DNA of 64,000 nt, from the NCBI GenBank assembly GCA_026014585.1, contig JAOZIA010000013.1:34848-98847 (forward strand), given 5' to 3'. The notes under the pieces are model-generated. The model ran no database searches, was not told where the DNA came from, and saw nothing but the letters and a program-made list of their open reading frames with translations. This stretch comes from Candidatus Bathyarchaeota archaeon (lineage in GTDB: Archaea; Thermoproteota; Bathyarchaeia; Bathyarchaeales; Bathycorpusculaceae). Positions 18,111 to 26,945 of this stretch are shown here, one piece after another; within the stretch, counting starts at the first letter, position 1, and every line of letters begins with the position of its first letter. Position numbers and translations under genes: made by a program.

Positions 18111-19327
18111 GAGAGTATCACAGACCAAACTGATGTACCAAATATACTGACTTGTACGGTTGCATCAGAAGAGGATGAATCTACTTTTGAGTCAATTAAA
18201 ACGGATTGAACAATGTCACGATAAGGATACAGCGTTAACAAGTCATCCTCACTTAGCCACAAGGAACCTGAAGCGCTGAAAGTTTTCTCTACCACACCAG
18301 AGCCAGCGGCAGTATCTTTATCAAAGAAGCCCAAACGGAATCTGACAGTAACATTCTCGTTTTGGCTAAAACTGCCGTCTACTGTTATGGATGCTTTAAA
18401 GCTGGAGATTGTAGAGGGTGCCACTTTGAAAACTGTTGGGCTATCAGAATAATCGGGGGTATTTACTGGGATGCCAATGTTTTCCTGTTTGAAGGCAACA
18501 CCCGCACCTTCGCCTTGAACGTCACTGTTTAGGGGGTTATGAATCATGTTGGTCCAAGAGCCAAGAAAAGTGATGCCTTCTTGAAGAATAGGGGTTTGGA
18601 AATCTGTGTCTATGTCTACTGCATAGAGAGCAGCACTACTTAGGTCTCCTTTGGCAAACGACTCGAAAACTACGCCGTCCATAATTGTCTGATATAGGGA
18701 ACCACTGACTTTAAGTCCTGTCTGGTTGAAATTTTGACCCCCATAGCTTGCTACCCAAAGGTGAAGGTTCGTGAATTGACTATCAGTTACTCCCGCATCT
18801 TTCTCGACATTTATTCCAACAGAATTGTCAATTAAGTTAAAGTAACACCTTGAAACGGATATGCACTGATAAGAGCCTGTGCCTGGTGCTATTGGTGCGC
18901 GGAAAACTATTCCTTGGGTACATTGTACAAAGTGGCAATCATCAATCTTGTTACTTTCTGACCAATCGAAAGTGTTGGCAAGTTCAATTCCGACAGGGCA
19001 ATTGATAAAATTTATGTCATTGACTATTGTTCGGAAAGAGTTTTCCAGCCTCAGGGTACCGTTATAGATTGTGAATCCCGAGATTTGGTCGTATTGGGAA
19101 TCTTCGCAGGAGTCACCGACAATTTTTATAAGGTGATTATTACAAAATAGTGTCGCGCTCTCCCCTGTTATAATTGCGCCTTTTTTATTGTGACAAAATA
19201 CATCTGAGTATAACTGGTAATAGCCACTTTTCACGTAAACACTGTTTTTATGTTCCAATGCATAATTAAGGGCTAAGGCAACGTCTGTGGAGTTAAATTC
19301 CACTTTGCCTGTTTCACCATTTTTCAC
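18107..19327 (-). CDS. Beta-helix (pectate-lyase-like) surface protein, 5' end uncertain
   Basis: The part after GTG 19327 is 406 residues of parallel beta-helix with repeated short strands (ISGFTIYNGTLRLENSF, GIVFRAPIAPG, GINVEKDAGVTD) and a beta-sandwich tail. No ribosome site precedes GTG 19327. The same frame stays open upstream to 19600 and encodes a transmembrane helix and a coiled coil but no standard start codon, so the real protein is probably about 80 residues longer and membrane-anchored. The stop codon overlaps the cobN start (ATGA). Such helices bind or cut polysaccharides; no catalytic residues are recognised. Its promoter belongs to the corrinoid regulon, so an outward-facing role beside the pilus is possible. 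Confidence 0.65.
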   Translation of the reverse strand: MKNGETGKVEFNSTDVALALNYALEHKNSVYVKSGYYQLYSDVFCHNKKGAIITGESATLFCNNHLIKIVGDSCEDSQYDQISGFTIYNGTLRLENSFRTIVNDINFINCPVGIELANTFDWSESNKIDDCHFVQCTQGIVFRAPIAPGTGSYQCISVSRCYFNLIDNSVGINVEKDAGVTDSQFTNLHLWVASYGGQNFNQTGLKVSGSLYQTIMDGVVFESFAKGDLSSAALYAVDIDTDFQTPILQEGITFLGSWTNMIHNPLNSDVQGEGAGVAFKQENIGIPVNTPDYSDSPTVFKVAPSTISSFKASITVDGSFSQNENVTVRFRLGFFDKDTAAGSGVVEKTFSASGSLWLSEDDLLTLYPYRDIVQSVLIDSKVDSSSSDATVQVSIFGTSVWSVILS

Positions 19328-19600
19328 AAAACAGATGCTTGATAGGAGGTCTTCTCCATAGATCGTGTAATCGTATTCTTGCAGTGGCAGTTTATTGGTT
19401 AAGTCAGTGAGTTGTCCTGTTGCTTCTTGTTTAAATTCATCTAGTTGGTCAGCTTGAGTAGCTAAAGAGGACTCAAGGTCACCAATTCTGATGTAAGCAG
19501 CCGCGAAGGCGCTTGTGAAAATACAGGCTATTATGATAAATGCTGCAGCAGTGTATAGGGTTGTTGTTTTCGTTTTTAGGCCATCCTCAGAATTTGTTTG
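19328..19600 (-). other. In-frame upstream extension without a start codon
   Basis: These 91 codons continue the beta-helix frame up to a TGA at 19601-19603. They encode a transmembrane segment (LYTAAAFIIIACIFTSAFAA) followed by a coiled-coil-like stretch (LESSLATQADQLDEF). No ATG, GTG or TTG is in frame before GTG 19327. An ATG at 19584 lies one base out of frame, just after GAGG and close to the expected transcription start. A one-base insertion there would give ATG-GGC-CTA in frame. Either an assembly error, a real frameshift or an unusual start codon is needed. Confidence 0.55.
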
Positions 19601-19610
19601 TCAATAATGT

Positions 19611-19653
19611 ATTTAACTATAGCTTCAATTAAGGTTTATATCAGGTTGATTAA
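19611..19653 (-). promoter_or_regulatory. Promoter of the beta-helix/cobN/cbiZ transcript
   Basis: AGGTTGATTAA (19643-19653, plus-strand reading) is 13 nt from a 19-bp TATA-linked box (19611-19629) that matches the pilin promoter at 14 of 19 positions, including GTTAAATAC on the minus strand as the TATA. The spacing equals that of the other regulon promoters. The expected start of transcription is near 19588. Confidence 0.6.
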
Positions 19654-19757
19654 AAAAATTCTGAAATAGTGAATTTAAAAAAATTTTTAACATAAAAATA
19701 TACTTCAACGTAATCATAACAAAGACGCAACGCATCACACCACTAAGAAAGCATCAA

Positions 19758-20930
19758 TCAGCCAGAAATAGCTTTAACGTTACGTATTATCATGTTTGCT
19801 TCTCCGGTACCTTCAATAGTAATCGTTAACCAGTCCGCCCCATCCTGATGAGAAATTGACATATCATCAGGCAGCGCACTATTCAGAACAAACTCAAGCT
19901 GAGTAAGAGAGTTCGTGAAGTTATAACCTGTAAAAGAAAAAGCCAAATCTATCTTGGTAAATGTATAGTTTGTCAACAAAGTATCGTACGTTTCTAATCC
20001 AATGCCCACTGATTCTGACCCACTAATAGTTCCAAAATTGCTACTACTAATATTATACAAATCCAAACATAACAAGTCACCAACCCAGTAAATATGAGAG
20101 GCAGAGGTCATCGCTGAGATTCCTGCTTCCAGCGCAGTTGTTCCCCACGGCGTTGCCATATACGCAAGAGGAAAACCATTTGACTTATAATATAATGCAC
20201 CACAGGCAGTGTAAGTTATATTGGCAGTTGAAGGCTGAAGCGAGTTCAAAAACAACATACATGATGATGAATTAGTTTCAAATTGTACATGTGAAGTGTT
20301 AGCTATTTTTGAAGTTAAGTTATAGATGGGGGATAACAAGTTAAGTTCAAGCGAGTCACCAGAAAACATGGAGTAATTATAGTAAGCGGACTCTGAGTTA
20401 GCTGTAACATTGAGCTGTAACCTCATAAAGTCTGTCGTGTTATTGAGCCATTGTGAACTAATCTGTGTAGCTACTTGCAGGTCTTGACCACTTGTAAAGT
20501 TGCAGGAGGCAGCAATATTTTCAGTCACATTAGTAAAATAGTAGTAAACCTCAGATATGTCAGCCACAGTTATATTTTGAGGTTCCGGAGATTTCGTGAA
20601 GAATCTTTCTTCACTCACTAGCTGTGTCGCATTTTCAACAGTAACATTAACGCCTATTGAAGGCAAATAACCCAACTGCCCCGTGTAAGTTGCAGGCGAA
20701 AAGAAGGGTGTGCCAGAGTAAGATAAGGAAAGTGTGGATGTCCCTTCACTGTACAGTTTTTCAAAATTGTAGAGAATGTTTTGAGAATGCGAAAAAGCAT
20801 TCTGCCTATCTAACTCGGGAACAATATACGCTTGAAAAGTAATTGAAACAGTCACGATAGCTGCAAGCAATATTGAAGCAGCAACTACCGAAGAAACAGC
20901 TTTCTTGTTAGATTTTAATTTGAACTTCAA
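19758..20930 (-). CDS. Pilin-like protein with class III signal peptide, large
   Basis: A 390-residue protein with an archaeal type IV pilin start: basic KSNKKA, then a hydrophobic helix VSSVVAASILLAAIVTVSI. PibD-type cleavage would fall after KKA. The rest is beta-rich and Asn/Ser/Thr-rich with many potential N-glycosylation sites (NVT, NIT, NTS), as in secreted archaeal proteins. It is much longer than a major pilin, so a minor pilin or tip adhesin is likely. It starts with TTG overlapping the previous stop (TTGA). It is the last gene of the pilus operon that begins at 24836. Confidence 0.72.
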   Translation of the reverse strand: MKFKLKSNKKAVSSVVAASILLAAIVTVSITFQAYIVPELDRQNAFSHSQNILYNFEKLYSEGTSTLSLSYSGTPFFSPATYTGQLGYLPSIGVNVTVENATQLVSEERFFTKSPEPQNITVADISEVYYYFTNVTENIAASCNFTSGQDLQVATQISSQWLNNTTDFMRLQLNVTANSESAYYNYSMFSGDSLELNLLSPIYNLTSKIANTSHVQFETNSSSCMLFLNSLQPSTANITYTACGALYYKSNGFPLAYMATPWGTTALEAGISAMTSASHIYWVGDLLCLDLYNISSSNFGTISGSESVGIGLETYDTLLTNYTFTKIDLAFSFTGYNFTNSLTQLEFVLNSALPDDMSISHQDGADWLTITIEGTGEANMIIRNVKAISG

Positions 20931-21403
20931 ATTTTCTCGCCTACCTCTGCAAGGATTTGGGTTTTAGAACTCAACGTATAGTAAACGGTACCGTGTGACA
21001 ACTCGTCCAAGGTTACACTTATTTGGAATTGTTCCCCGAATTTGACATTGTAAAGATAGAAGTTTCCAGGCTCTGTATAAACATCTCCAGGCACCGTCTC
21101 TGTTGTGCCGTTATAGGTAAGTGTTGTTGGGAGGGTACATGTGGTGCCGTTTTCGTATTCAAAGTATATTCGTCCTGTAATGCTTGTTGGGTCACCGCCT
21201 GAATGAATCGTTGTAAAATTCATAGTGTCATCTTTTGTTACAGTCCACACATGGACTTTGGTGAGTTCTTTGTCTTTGATGTAGTAGGAAACGTTGCTCT
21301 GCAGGGAAACTATGAAAGTAATAGACAGTATAACGACCATAACCAGTATGAGCATTTCTGAAACCACATTAGATAAAGCTAATTTTGACCTGTTTTTCCT
21401 CAT
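20927..21403 (-). CDS. Minor pilin-like protein
   Basis: About 158 residues. The N-terminus (MRKNRSKLALSNVVSEML) is a class III signal peptide followed by a hydrophobic helix, with cleavage probable after KLA. The presence of a Glu about five residues into the mature helix (LSNVVSE) fits true pilins. ATG 21403 follows GGGGTGGGG and overlaps the membrane-core stop; GTG 21412 is the alternative. It sits between the membrane platform gene and the large pilin-like gene, so it is likely a minor subunit of the same filament. Confidence 0.72.
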   Translation of the reverse strand: MRKNRSKLALSNVVSEMLILVMVVILSITFIVSLQSNVSYYIKDKELTKVHVWTVTKDDTMNFTTIHSGGDPTSITGRIYFEYENGTTCTLPTTLTYNGTTETVPGDVYTEPGNFYLYNVKFGEQFQISVTLDELSHGTVYYTLSSKTQILAEVGEKI

Positions 21404-23223
21404 GGACCCCACCCCAATATAAGCACTGCAACCAGAACCATTACAAAACTATGCTTCAACCCTGAGACCACGCTGCTCTCAAGCATCGTACCGATAATTA
21501 AACCAAGAAAAACAGCTAGAAACAGTGATGTAAAATAGCCCTGAACCATAATCGGTGAGAAAACCGCCATGCTCCCGCCAAACCCAGCTATGTTTGAGAA
21601 TGAAGCAAAAAACTGCGTTTTCAGCGTGTAATAAATGTATATGTAGACGCCAAAACTGACGTATGTCGCTATGAGTTGCCCAACAAGGCTGGAGGTTCGG
21701 TCCCGCTTTACTTTCATGTAGGCTTCTGCATCATCAGCTGCCATAATCAGGACTTCTTTCATGTTCTTTGTTGATTCAGACGCAATAATTATTAAACTGA
21801 CAACCCGTTTGAGAACGATAGAAGCGGTTCGGTACTCCACCATCAACAAAGCACGTTTCAGGGGAATGCCAAGTTTGGTTGAGTGAATTTTTTGCATTTC
21901 CCTACCCAGCAAACCTAACTTGCTTTTAAGCACCAAATCTATCGCTTTCAAAACTGAACCTTCCCGCTCAACCGTTTCAGATAGTCCCCTCAAAAAGTCA
22001 GGAATTCTCCGTTCAATCGAGGAGATATAGTGGGTCTGGATTTCATGTGGAACCAGAATTATCAAGCACACCGCTAGTAACGTGTAGACCCCAACTTGGT
22101 ATACGCCAGTTCCTGTTAGATACAGATAGACTAAGAAGATAGCTGTTGGAATAGAGGCTACAAGTGGGAAAAACCATGGGTAAAGAAAAAGCATGTTAAT
22201 TGGCTTTTTAAGAGCATTTTTGAAACGCATAATTACATCGCGGCGTTCAAAATCTGCGCTTTTACTTTTAGTATCAGGTAACACATCTATGTTTTCCATC
22301 GTTGGAATTGGAACCACAGTTTTTATAACTGAAACCAGTTTGGGTGATGGAAAAATAGCTTTCACATACAATAAGACAAGCAATGCGGACAGGGGCATAA
22401 CCAGCAGCAGGTACAAGTTGCAGATGCTTACGATGCTAGGGTTTAAAACACCTAAAGAAACACCCGTAGCAAGCACCAAAGTCGGTGTCACCGCAACAAC
22501 TATAACCGCGACTTCCCCAATTAGGCTAATGTTCTCATTTAGCGTGGTTCTTTCACGTTTTTCCTTTTCAAAGTACTCATCGAACTTTGTTTTGAAAAAA
22601 GTACTAACTGAAAGAGACTGCTCAGTTGCCAAAATAAAACTGTAGATGAATTCTCTGAGTTTCTTGGAGCTGGTTGTTTTGGCAACGTACCGCAAGGAAG
22701 TGTTTAGGCTTTCACCCAGGTTATTTACTCGCTTGACCACCATGCCAAACTCTTCAGAGATTGCGCCATACACGGTCTTGTTTTGAGAGAGTCGCTCCAA
22801 TGCTTCAATTGGTTGCAGACCACTTTTAGTCATAGTATAAAGAAAAGCGCTTGCATGGTGTATGTTTTGGTCTATGTTATTTCGTCGGGCAATCATATCA
22901 TATCTTGGTCTAAAATAGAAAAACAGTAAAATCAAAACCAGCGCGATTAAGGGAAGATAAAGTATAACTTCGCCAAGCACAAAAAAAACTATGTTAACAC
23001 CTTGAATAAGCTCAAGTAACCCCATAAATTTCATTACAAAAACAAAAGGAATCATAAATAACGCAGACAAAAACGCCTGAGCAAGACTATAGCTAAGGTA
23101 CATGTCTCCAGGCGTTGATATTCTGGCGTTGGTTAAAGTTTTCTCAGTTGATTCTGCCAGCTTATCAAACGGTTTATGCTTAAATAAGCCGCCAAAAATT
23201 CGAAAACTCAGGGAATCTTTCAA
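21400..23223 (-). CDS. Type IV pilus membrane platform protein (TadC/FlaJ/PilC-like)
   Basis: A 607-residue integral membrane protein with two T2SSF domains (about residues 100-260 and 375-540), each between transmembrane helices, nine or so in total. The repeated pattern YTMTKSGLQPIEALERLS / GLSETVEREGSVLKAIDLV is the typical GspF motif. This platform anchors the filament and is turned by the ATPase. It starts with TTG overlapping the ATPase stop (TTGA), showing translational coupling. Two domains in one chain are usual for archaeal FlaJ/UpsF-type proteins. Confidence 0.88.
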   Translation of the reverse strand: MKDSLSFRIFGGLFKHKPFDKLAESTEKTLTNARISTPGDMYLSYSLAQAFLSALFMIPFVFVMKFMGLLELIQGVNIVFFVLGEVILYLPLIALVLILLFFYFRPRYDMIARRNNIDQNIHHASAFLYTMTKSGLQPIEALERLSQNKTVYGAISEEFGMVVKRVNNLGESLNTSLRYVAKTTSSKKLREFIYSFILATEQSLSVSTFFKTKFDEYFEKEKRERTTLNENISLIGEVAVIVVAVTPTLVLATGVSLGVLNPSIVSICNLYLLLVMPLSALLVLLYVKAIFPSPKLVSVIKTVVPIPTMENIDVLPDTKSKSADFERRDVIMRFKNALKKPINMLFLYPWFFPLVASIPTAIFLVYLYLTGTGVYQVGVYTLLAVCLIILVPHEIQTHYISSIERRIPDFLRGLSETVEREGSVLKAIDLVLKSKLGLLGREMQKIHSTKLGIPLKRALLMVEYRTASIVLKRVVSLIIIASESTKNMKEVLIMAADDAEAYMKVKRDRTSSLVGQLIATYVSFGVYIYIYYTLKTQFFASFSNIAGFGGSMAVFSPIMVQGYFTSLFLAVFLGLIIGTMLESSVVSGLKHSFVMVLVAVLILGWGP

Positions 23224-24836
23224 GTCTGCGTCTCCTGGGGAGGATGAATTAAGTCAGCACCTATCTTTTGGCGGTAAGTATCGATTGCATTTGTGAACTC
23301 CACGTAGTTTTGGGTACCGCTTGAAAGCAACTCTTCTAGGAAGTTTTGTCTTTGGCGTATTTCATTGAGGATGTCTTCTTGGTTTTTGCCGGTTAGACGT
23401 TTGAGTTTTTCAAACACTCTTTTCATCGGCTGGGTTTTTTCCATCCTGTCGGTTTGAGAGTTCCAAGTGTAGAGTGGACTGCAAACGGCTTTCTGGTTTT
23501 CCACGTCTACCTCTTTTATTTCAGAGAGCGAAACACATCGCCTTACTTCTTTGTGACCAGACTGGACTAGGGATTGTACCAGTACAAGGTCGAGAGGAAG
23601 AATCATGGCAGGAGGCACAGAAATTGGGGGGTTAAAGAGACGTATGAATACTTCATCCACACTGCCCGCGTGGATTGTGGAAAACACGATGTGCCCAGTG
23701 TTCATAGCTTGGAATAAAATGCTGGCTTCTTCACCTCTGACTTCGCCGACAAGCAGGTATTCAGGTCTAAGTCTTAGGGCTCTTTTTAGCAGAAACATTT
23801 CATCGATTCCTGAGGTTAACCCAGCAATTTTTTTGTCTTGACGGGTTACGAGGGGAACCCAGTTATCGTGCATGAGGCGAAGTTCACGGGTGTCTTCTAT
23901 ACTTACGATTCTGCGGTTTTTGGGGATAAACAAGCTTAGAGCGTTTAGGGTAGTTGTCTTTCCAGATGCAGTTCCCCCAATGACTAAGATGTTTATTTTG
24001 TGTTCAATAAGATACCATACTAAACCCATCAACTCCGAGTTGAACGTACCAAGCCTGATGAGATCAGTTGGGGAAAACGGGTTTAGGCGGATTTTGCGGA
24101 TTCCAAAAGAACTGCCGCGGTCGCTGATTTCGTTTCTCCAAAACGCGGTGAGACGTGACCCATCTTTTAGGGAAGCTTCCGCCACGGGTTCGCCGATGCA
24201 GATGTGTCTGTTCGCGAGCTCGGCTAGGTGTGAGGTGAAATCGTCTAGGTTGTTTTCGCTGTAGGTTATGTTTGTGGGCATAAAGCCGTATTCGATGTGA
24301 TAAACATATACGGGCAGGTTTGGTCCATTGCAGGTGATTTCCTCAATTAAAGAGTCTTTGTAGAGGGGGTCTATGCTGTCGTAGCCGAGGCTTTTTCTTT
24401 TCAGGAAGTAGGAAAGTTTTGCTTCTTGAATTTTGTTAACTTTTAAGTACGCGTGTATGATGCTTGCGGCTTCACTGTTAAACACTTTTTCAGGGTCTTG
24501 CTCGGTTAAGCTAAGCCGGTCAACCAGCCTGTTGTAGACACGGTTTAAAACATCATATTCTGAAGAGGACAATGTTGGCGTGATAATGTTGTAGACGTAA
24601 TCAATTTTTTCCCTGGTTATTGCCACGGCAGCAAAGGGTTTTTCCAGCCAGTACCAAGTCGCGATTTCCGCTGGAACAGGAGGATTTCCAGTGGATAAGT
24701 TGGATATTTTGTGTTCTATTTCTTGGGATAAGTCTGTTTGAAAATCTGGTACAGGAACCTTTTTGCTTTTAGCTTTCTTAGAATCAGCGGAATTGACGAC
24801 TGGCTTTTTACTTTTTTTTGGAGAGATTAACTTCAT
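23220..24836 (-). CDS. Type II/IV secretion ATPase (FlaI/TadA/VirB11-like)
   Basis: A 538-residue hexameric ATPase that drives pilus assembly. The N-terminal domain is followed by a catalytic core with Walker A GGTASGKTTT (about residues 285-294), Asp box IVSIEDTRELRL, Walker B LLVGEVRGEEA and His box MNTGHIVFSTIHAG. The N-terminal 30 residues are Lys-rich and probably disordered. ATG 24836 is used. The upstream 323 bp contain a structured leader and a promoter with the corrinoid-block element. It leads the operon ATPase-platform-minor pilin-large pilin. Confidence 0.92.
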   Translation of the reverse strand: MKLISPKKSKKPVVNSADSKKAKSKKVPVPDFQTDLSQEIEHKISNLSTGNPPVPAEIATWYWLEKPFAAVAITREKIDYVYNIITPTLSSSEYDVLNRVYNRLVDRLSLTEQDPEKVFNSEAASIIHAYLKVNKIQEAKLSYFLKRKSLGYDSIDPLYKDSLIEEITCNGPNLPVYVYHIEYGFMPTNITYSENNLDDFTSHLAELANRHICIGEPVAEASLKDGSRLTAFWRNEISDRGSSFGIRKIRLNPFSPTDLIRLGTFNSELMGLVWYLIEHKINILVIGGTASGKTTTLNALSLFIPKNRRIVSIEDTRELRLMHDNWVPLVTRQDKKIAGLTSGIDEMFLLKRALRLRPEYLLVGEVRGEEASILFQAMNTGHIVFSTIHAGSVDEVFIRLFNPPISVPPAMILPLDLVLVQSLVQSGHKEVRRCVSLSEIKEVDVENQKAVCSPLYTWNSQTDRMEKTQPMKRVFEKLKRLTGKNQEDILNEIRQRQNFLEELLSSGTQNYVEFTNAIDTYRQKIGADLIHPPQETQT

Positions 24837-24877
24837 TAGAGATTACCCATTCACGCGTTTTTTGTAACCGATGTCTT

Positions 24878-24949
24878 CTCTTCAAGCAAAATTTGGCTGT
24901 TTAGCCAAAATCTTGCACCATCCAATTTTGTGCAAGCAAAGACGAAGAG
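24878..24949 (-). promoter_or_regulatory. Structured leader of the pilus operon, riboswitch-like
   Basis: Two adjacent hairpins with 7-bp stems lie at 24892-24909 (TTTGGCT/AGCCAAA, 4-nt loop) and 24912-24936 (CTTGCAC/GTGCAAG, 11-nt loop). They are enclosed by CTCTTC (24878-24883) pairing with GAAGAG (24944-24949). This would form a three-way junction in the mRNA leader, which is about 145 nt from the predicted start (near 24980) to ATG 24836. No known riboswitch class is recognised. It may regulate the pilus genes after transcription begins. Confidence 0.45.
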
Positions 24950-25002
24950 TCCTTGCTGCTGGCAGTCATTTGCCCAGTTCGGAAAGATTCAGTCATAAGC
25001 TT

Positions 25003-25045
25003 TTATAAACCTTAGTTTAACAAAAAGTAATGTGAGGTTGATTAA
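25003..25045 (-). promoter_or_regulatory. Pilus operon promoter with shared bipartite element
   Basis: The plus-strand boxes are TTATAAACCTTAGTTTAAC (25003-25021) and AGGTTGATTAA (25035-25045), separated by 13 nt. On the minus strand the TATA TTTATAA is included in the proximal box. The downstream TGGATTATCCA palindrome seen at three other promoters is absent here. Confidence 0.7.
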
Positions 25046-25158
25046 CTAAGAATTAACTATTATCCGTTCTGCACAAAAAAAGCTGTAGCTGAAAAAATTA
25101 CGTGTACAAGAGTAAAATTCACAAAAAAAATGGGGGAGGGTTAAATACGGAAAGGTGT

Positions 25159-25698
25159 TTAACTTGATACTGTTACGGTTGTAGCAGTCACAGGCTGACT
25201 GTTCATGCTTATTTCAACGATGAATTGGTAACCTGCTTCTACCTGCTGCATCATGAAACCGTATTCAAAGCAATAGTCAAGATTCAGCACCAGAGTTTCA
25301 CCAGGGCCAAATTCACCGCCGTGACCAGCTGAATCCACAGGGTGTGGATGTTCTTTCACAGCGTAATAGAAGTTACGGTATGGGTCTTCGTTTTCAGAGT
25401 CTAGATTTTGATTTATGTCCACGACATATTTTTGTCCTGCATATGCACCTGAAGTGATGTATGTTGATAAGGCAATCACTTGTGTGTTCACTGTGTCACC
25501 GCCGACGTTTGTGATTCTTAATTCGTTTTCACCAAGAGAAGCGGTTCCCTGAAGTTGCAGTTGCAGTGGTTTCTGTGCTATCGTTGCTTGAGGTACTGTT
25601 GAGGCAAGAGCCACGCCGAGAATGACAACGAGTGCGACGAGTAATGCTGTTGCAACTATTGTTGATACACCTTTATTATTTCTAAGTATGCGTTTCAT
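25159..25698 (-). CDS. Archaeal type IV pilin
   Basis: About 179 residues. The N-terminus MKRILRNNKG is followed by VSTIVATALLVALVVILGVALAS, the standard class III signal with cleavage after Gly. The start ATG 25698 has AGGGTGAT five to six bases upstream; the open frame to 25731 is therefore ignored. The remaining part is beta-rich without cysteines. It directly follows a second, longer pilin gene. Its size and signal fit a major pilin. Its ribosome site overlaps the preceding stop, so both pilins should be made from one mRNA. Confidence 0.82.
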   Translation of the reverse strand: MKRILRNNKGVSTIVATALLVALVVILGVALASTVPQATIAQKPLQLQLQGTASLGENELRITNVGGDTVNTQVIALSTYITSGAYAGQKYVVDINQNLDSENEDPYRNFYYAVKEHPHPVDSAGHGGEFGPGETLVLNLDYCFEYGFMMQQVEAGYQFIVEISMNSQPVTATTVTVSS

Positions 25699-25703
25699 GT
25701 TTA

Positions 25704-26714
25704 TCACCCTACTATCACGTCTCCTTGCCAAAGTATCTGACCGTTTCCAGTTGAAACAATAGCCACCTTTACGACATCACCAGATTTAAGAGAACTCCAG
25801 TTGGAGATAACACTGTTAATATCATCTGTTGGGTTTGCAAGATAAGATGTTCCTATTGCTCTAGCAGTAAGCCCTGGACTCAAAGAGTATTCACCGAAGT
25901 TTAGCGCTGGATTAGAAGAGGGGTTACCAGTAGCTATATCCCACAGCCATGGAGAACAATACTCAGCTACATGCAGAATTATTCCTTGACCATTATCTAA
26001 GCCAATAGAGGCATCCCAGACGGATATTGCTGTGCTTACGATCTTGCCTGTGCTTGTTGATGTCACATTGATTAGCTTATATGTGCTGCCTCCAGTGAGT
26101 TCTGGCAAAAGGTATTCGACGTAAACTTCTGGATGCCCAAATACATCATAGAGAACTGGTGTTGTTCTTCCTGTTGGTACTGCGTCAACCCATGTGGTTC
26201 CATCTGTGGTCGCCTGGATAGGCAGAGCTTGCCCTGTTTCCTGATTATTTACTGCAAGCCAAACGTGTGCTACTGCTGGATCGGAATCGGCAGGATAGGG
26301 TACATCTGGGTCTGCCTTAGGAGCGGCAAAGAACTTAGCTCTATCAGCATCAGATTTGATTTTCATGTCTTGTGGAAAACTAGATTCCAGATAGAATGTG
26401 TTGTTTTCTCCCGGTGTGATTGTTGTTGTTACGCCCTGTGCAGTGAACGTTAGTTTGAGGTTGGCGGTGTCAACTGGGTCTCCGCTGAGTTGCCTGATTC
26501 TCATATCACCATAGAAAAACGAGCCAGCAGCTTTAGAGATAGTTACGTCAAATGTTGCTGAAATTGGTTTTTGGCTTGATGTTGTTGGGGTAGTGGTTGA
26601 AACTGCGTATCCGACTGCTGCTACGAGTGCGATTGTGATTGCTAGCAGTAGTGCTACTGCGATTGCAGGTATTAGTGCTTTTTTGCTGTTTCTAAATGTG
26701 TTTTTTAGTTTCAT
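25704..26714 (-). CDS. Pilin-like protein, long
   Basis: A 336-residue protein with a class III signal peptide (RNSKKA then LIPAIAVALLLAITIALVAAVGYAV), cleavage expected after KKA. The mature part is Thr/Ser-rich and beta-rich (SQKPISATFDVTISK, WLAVNNQETGQAL). It is first in a two-gene operon with the shorter pilin. The ATG at 26714 is preceded by GAGGAG. The promoter at 26766-26829 belongs to the shared regulon and has the TGGATTATCCA palindrome. Confidence 0.78.
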   Translation of the reverse strand: MKLKNTFRNSKKALIPAIAVALLLAITIALVAAVGYAVSTTTPTTSSQKPISATFDVTISKAAGSFFYGDMRIRQLSGDPVDTANLKLTFTAQGVTTTITPGENNTFYLESSFPQDMKIKSDADRAKFFAAPKADPDVPYPADSDPAVAHVWLAVNNQETGQALPIQATTDGTTWVDAVPTGRTTPVLYDVFGHPEVYVEYLLPELTGGSTYKLINVTSTSTGKIVSTAISVWDASIGLDNGQGIILHVAEYCSPWLWDIATGNPSSNPALNFGEYSLSPGLTARAIGTSYLANPTDDINSVISNWSSLKSGDVVKVAIVSTGNGQILWQGDVIVG

Positions 26715-26736
26715 TTTTTCTTCTCCTCATTTGTGT

Positions 26737-26759
26737 ACGCTGTTTCTTTTTTACAGCGT
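26737..26759 (-). promoter_or_regulatory. Hairpin in the pilin mRNA leader
   Basis: ACGCTGT (26737-26743) and ACAGCGT (26753-26759) form a perfect 7-bp stem with a 9-nt loop. It lies between the operator palindrome and the ribosome site of the long pilin gene, at or near the 5' end of the transcript, so it may stabilise the mRNA of an abundant protein. Confidence 0.45.
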
Positions 26760-26765
26760 GTTGGT

Positions 26766-26829
26766 TGGATTATCCACCCTTTCTAGTATTTAACCTTTGG
26801 TTCAACAAATGTTAACCCAGGTTTAATAA
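26766..26829 (-). promoter_or_regulatory. Pilin promoter with shared bipartite element and TGGATTATCCA operator
   Basis: The proximal box is ATTTAACCTTTGGTTCAAC (26788-26806, plus strand), containing the minus-strand TATA TTAAATAC. The distal box is AGGTTTAATAA (26819-26829), 12 nt away. The exact 11-bp palindrome TGGATTATCCA is at 26766-26776, downstream of the TATA. Confidence 0.68.
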
Positions 26830-26945
26830 ACAAAAGTTGACACCGCAAGCAACCCACACTTAAAAGCGCCAAGTCTCCAGACACAAAACTAAACATCTGC
26901 AATAAACTCTGCCTTCAAAACAGCCGCAAACTCTTTTCTGGATAA

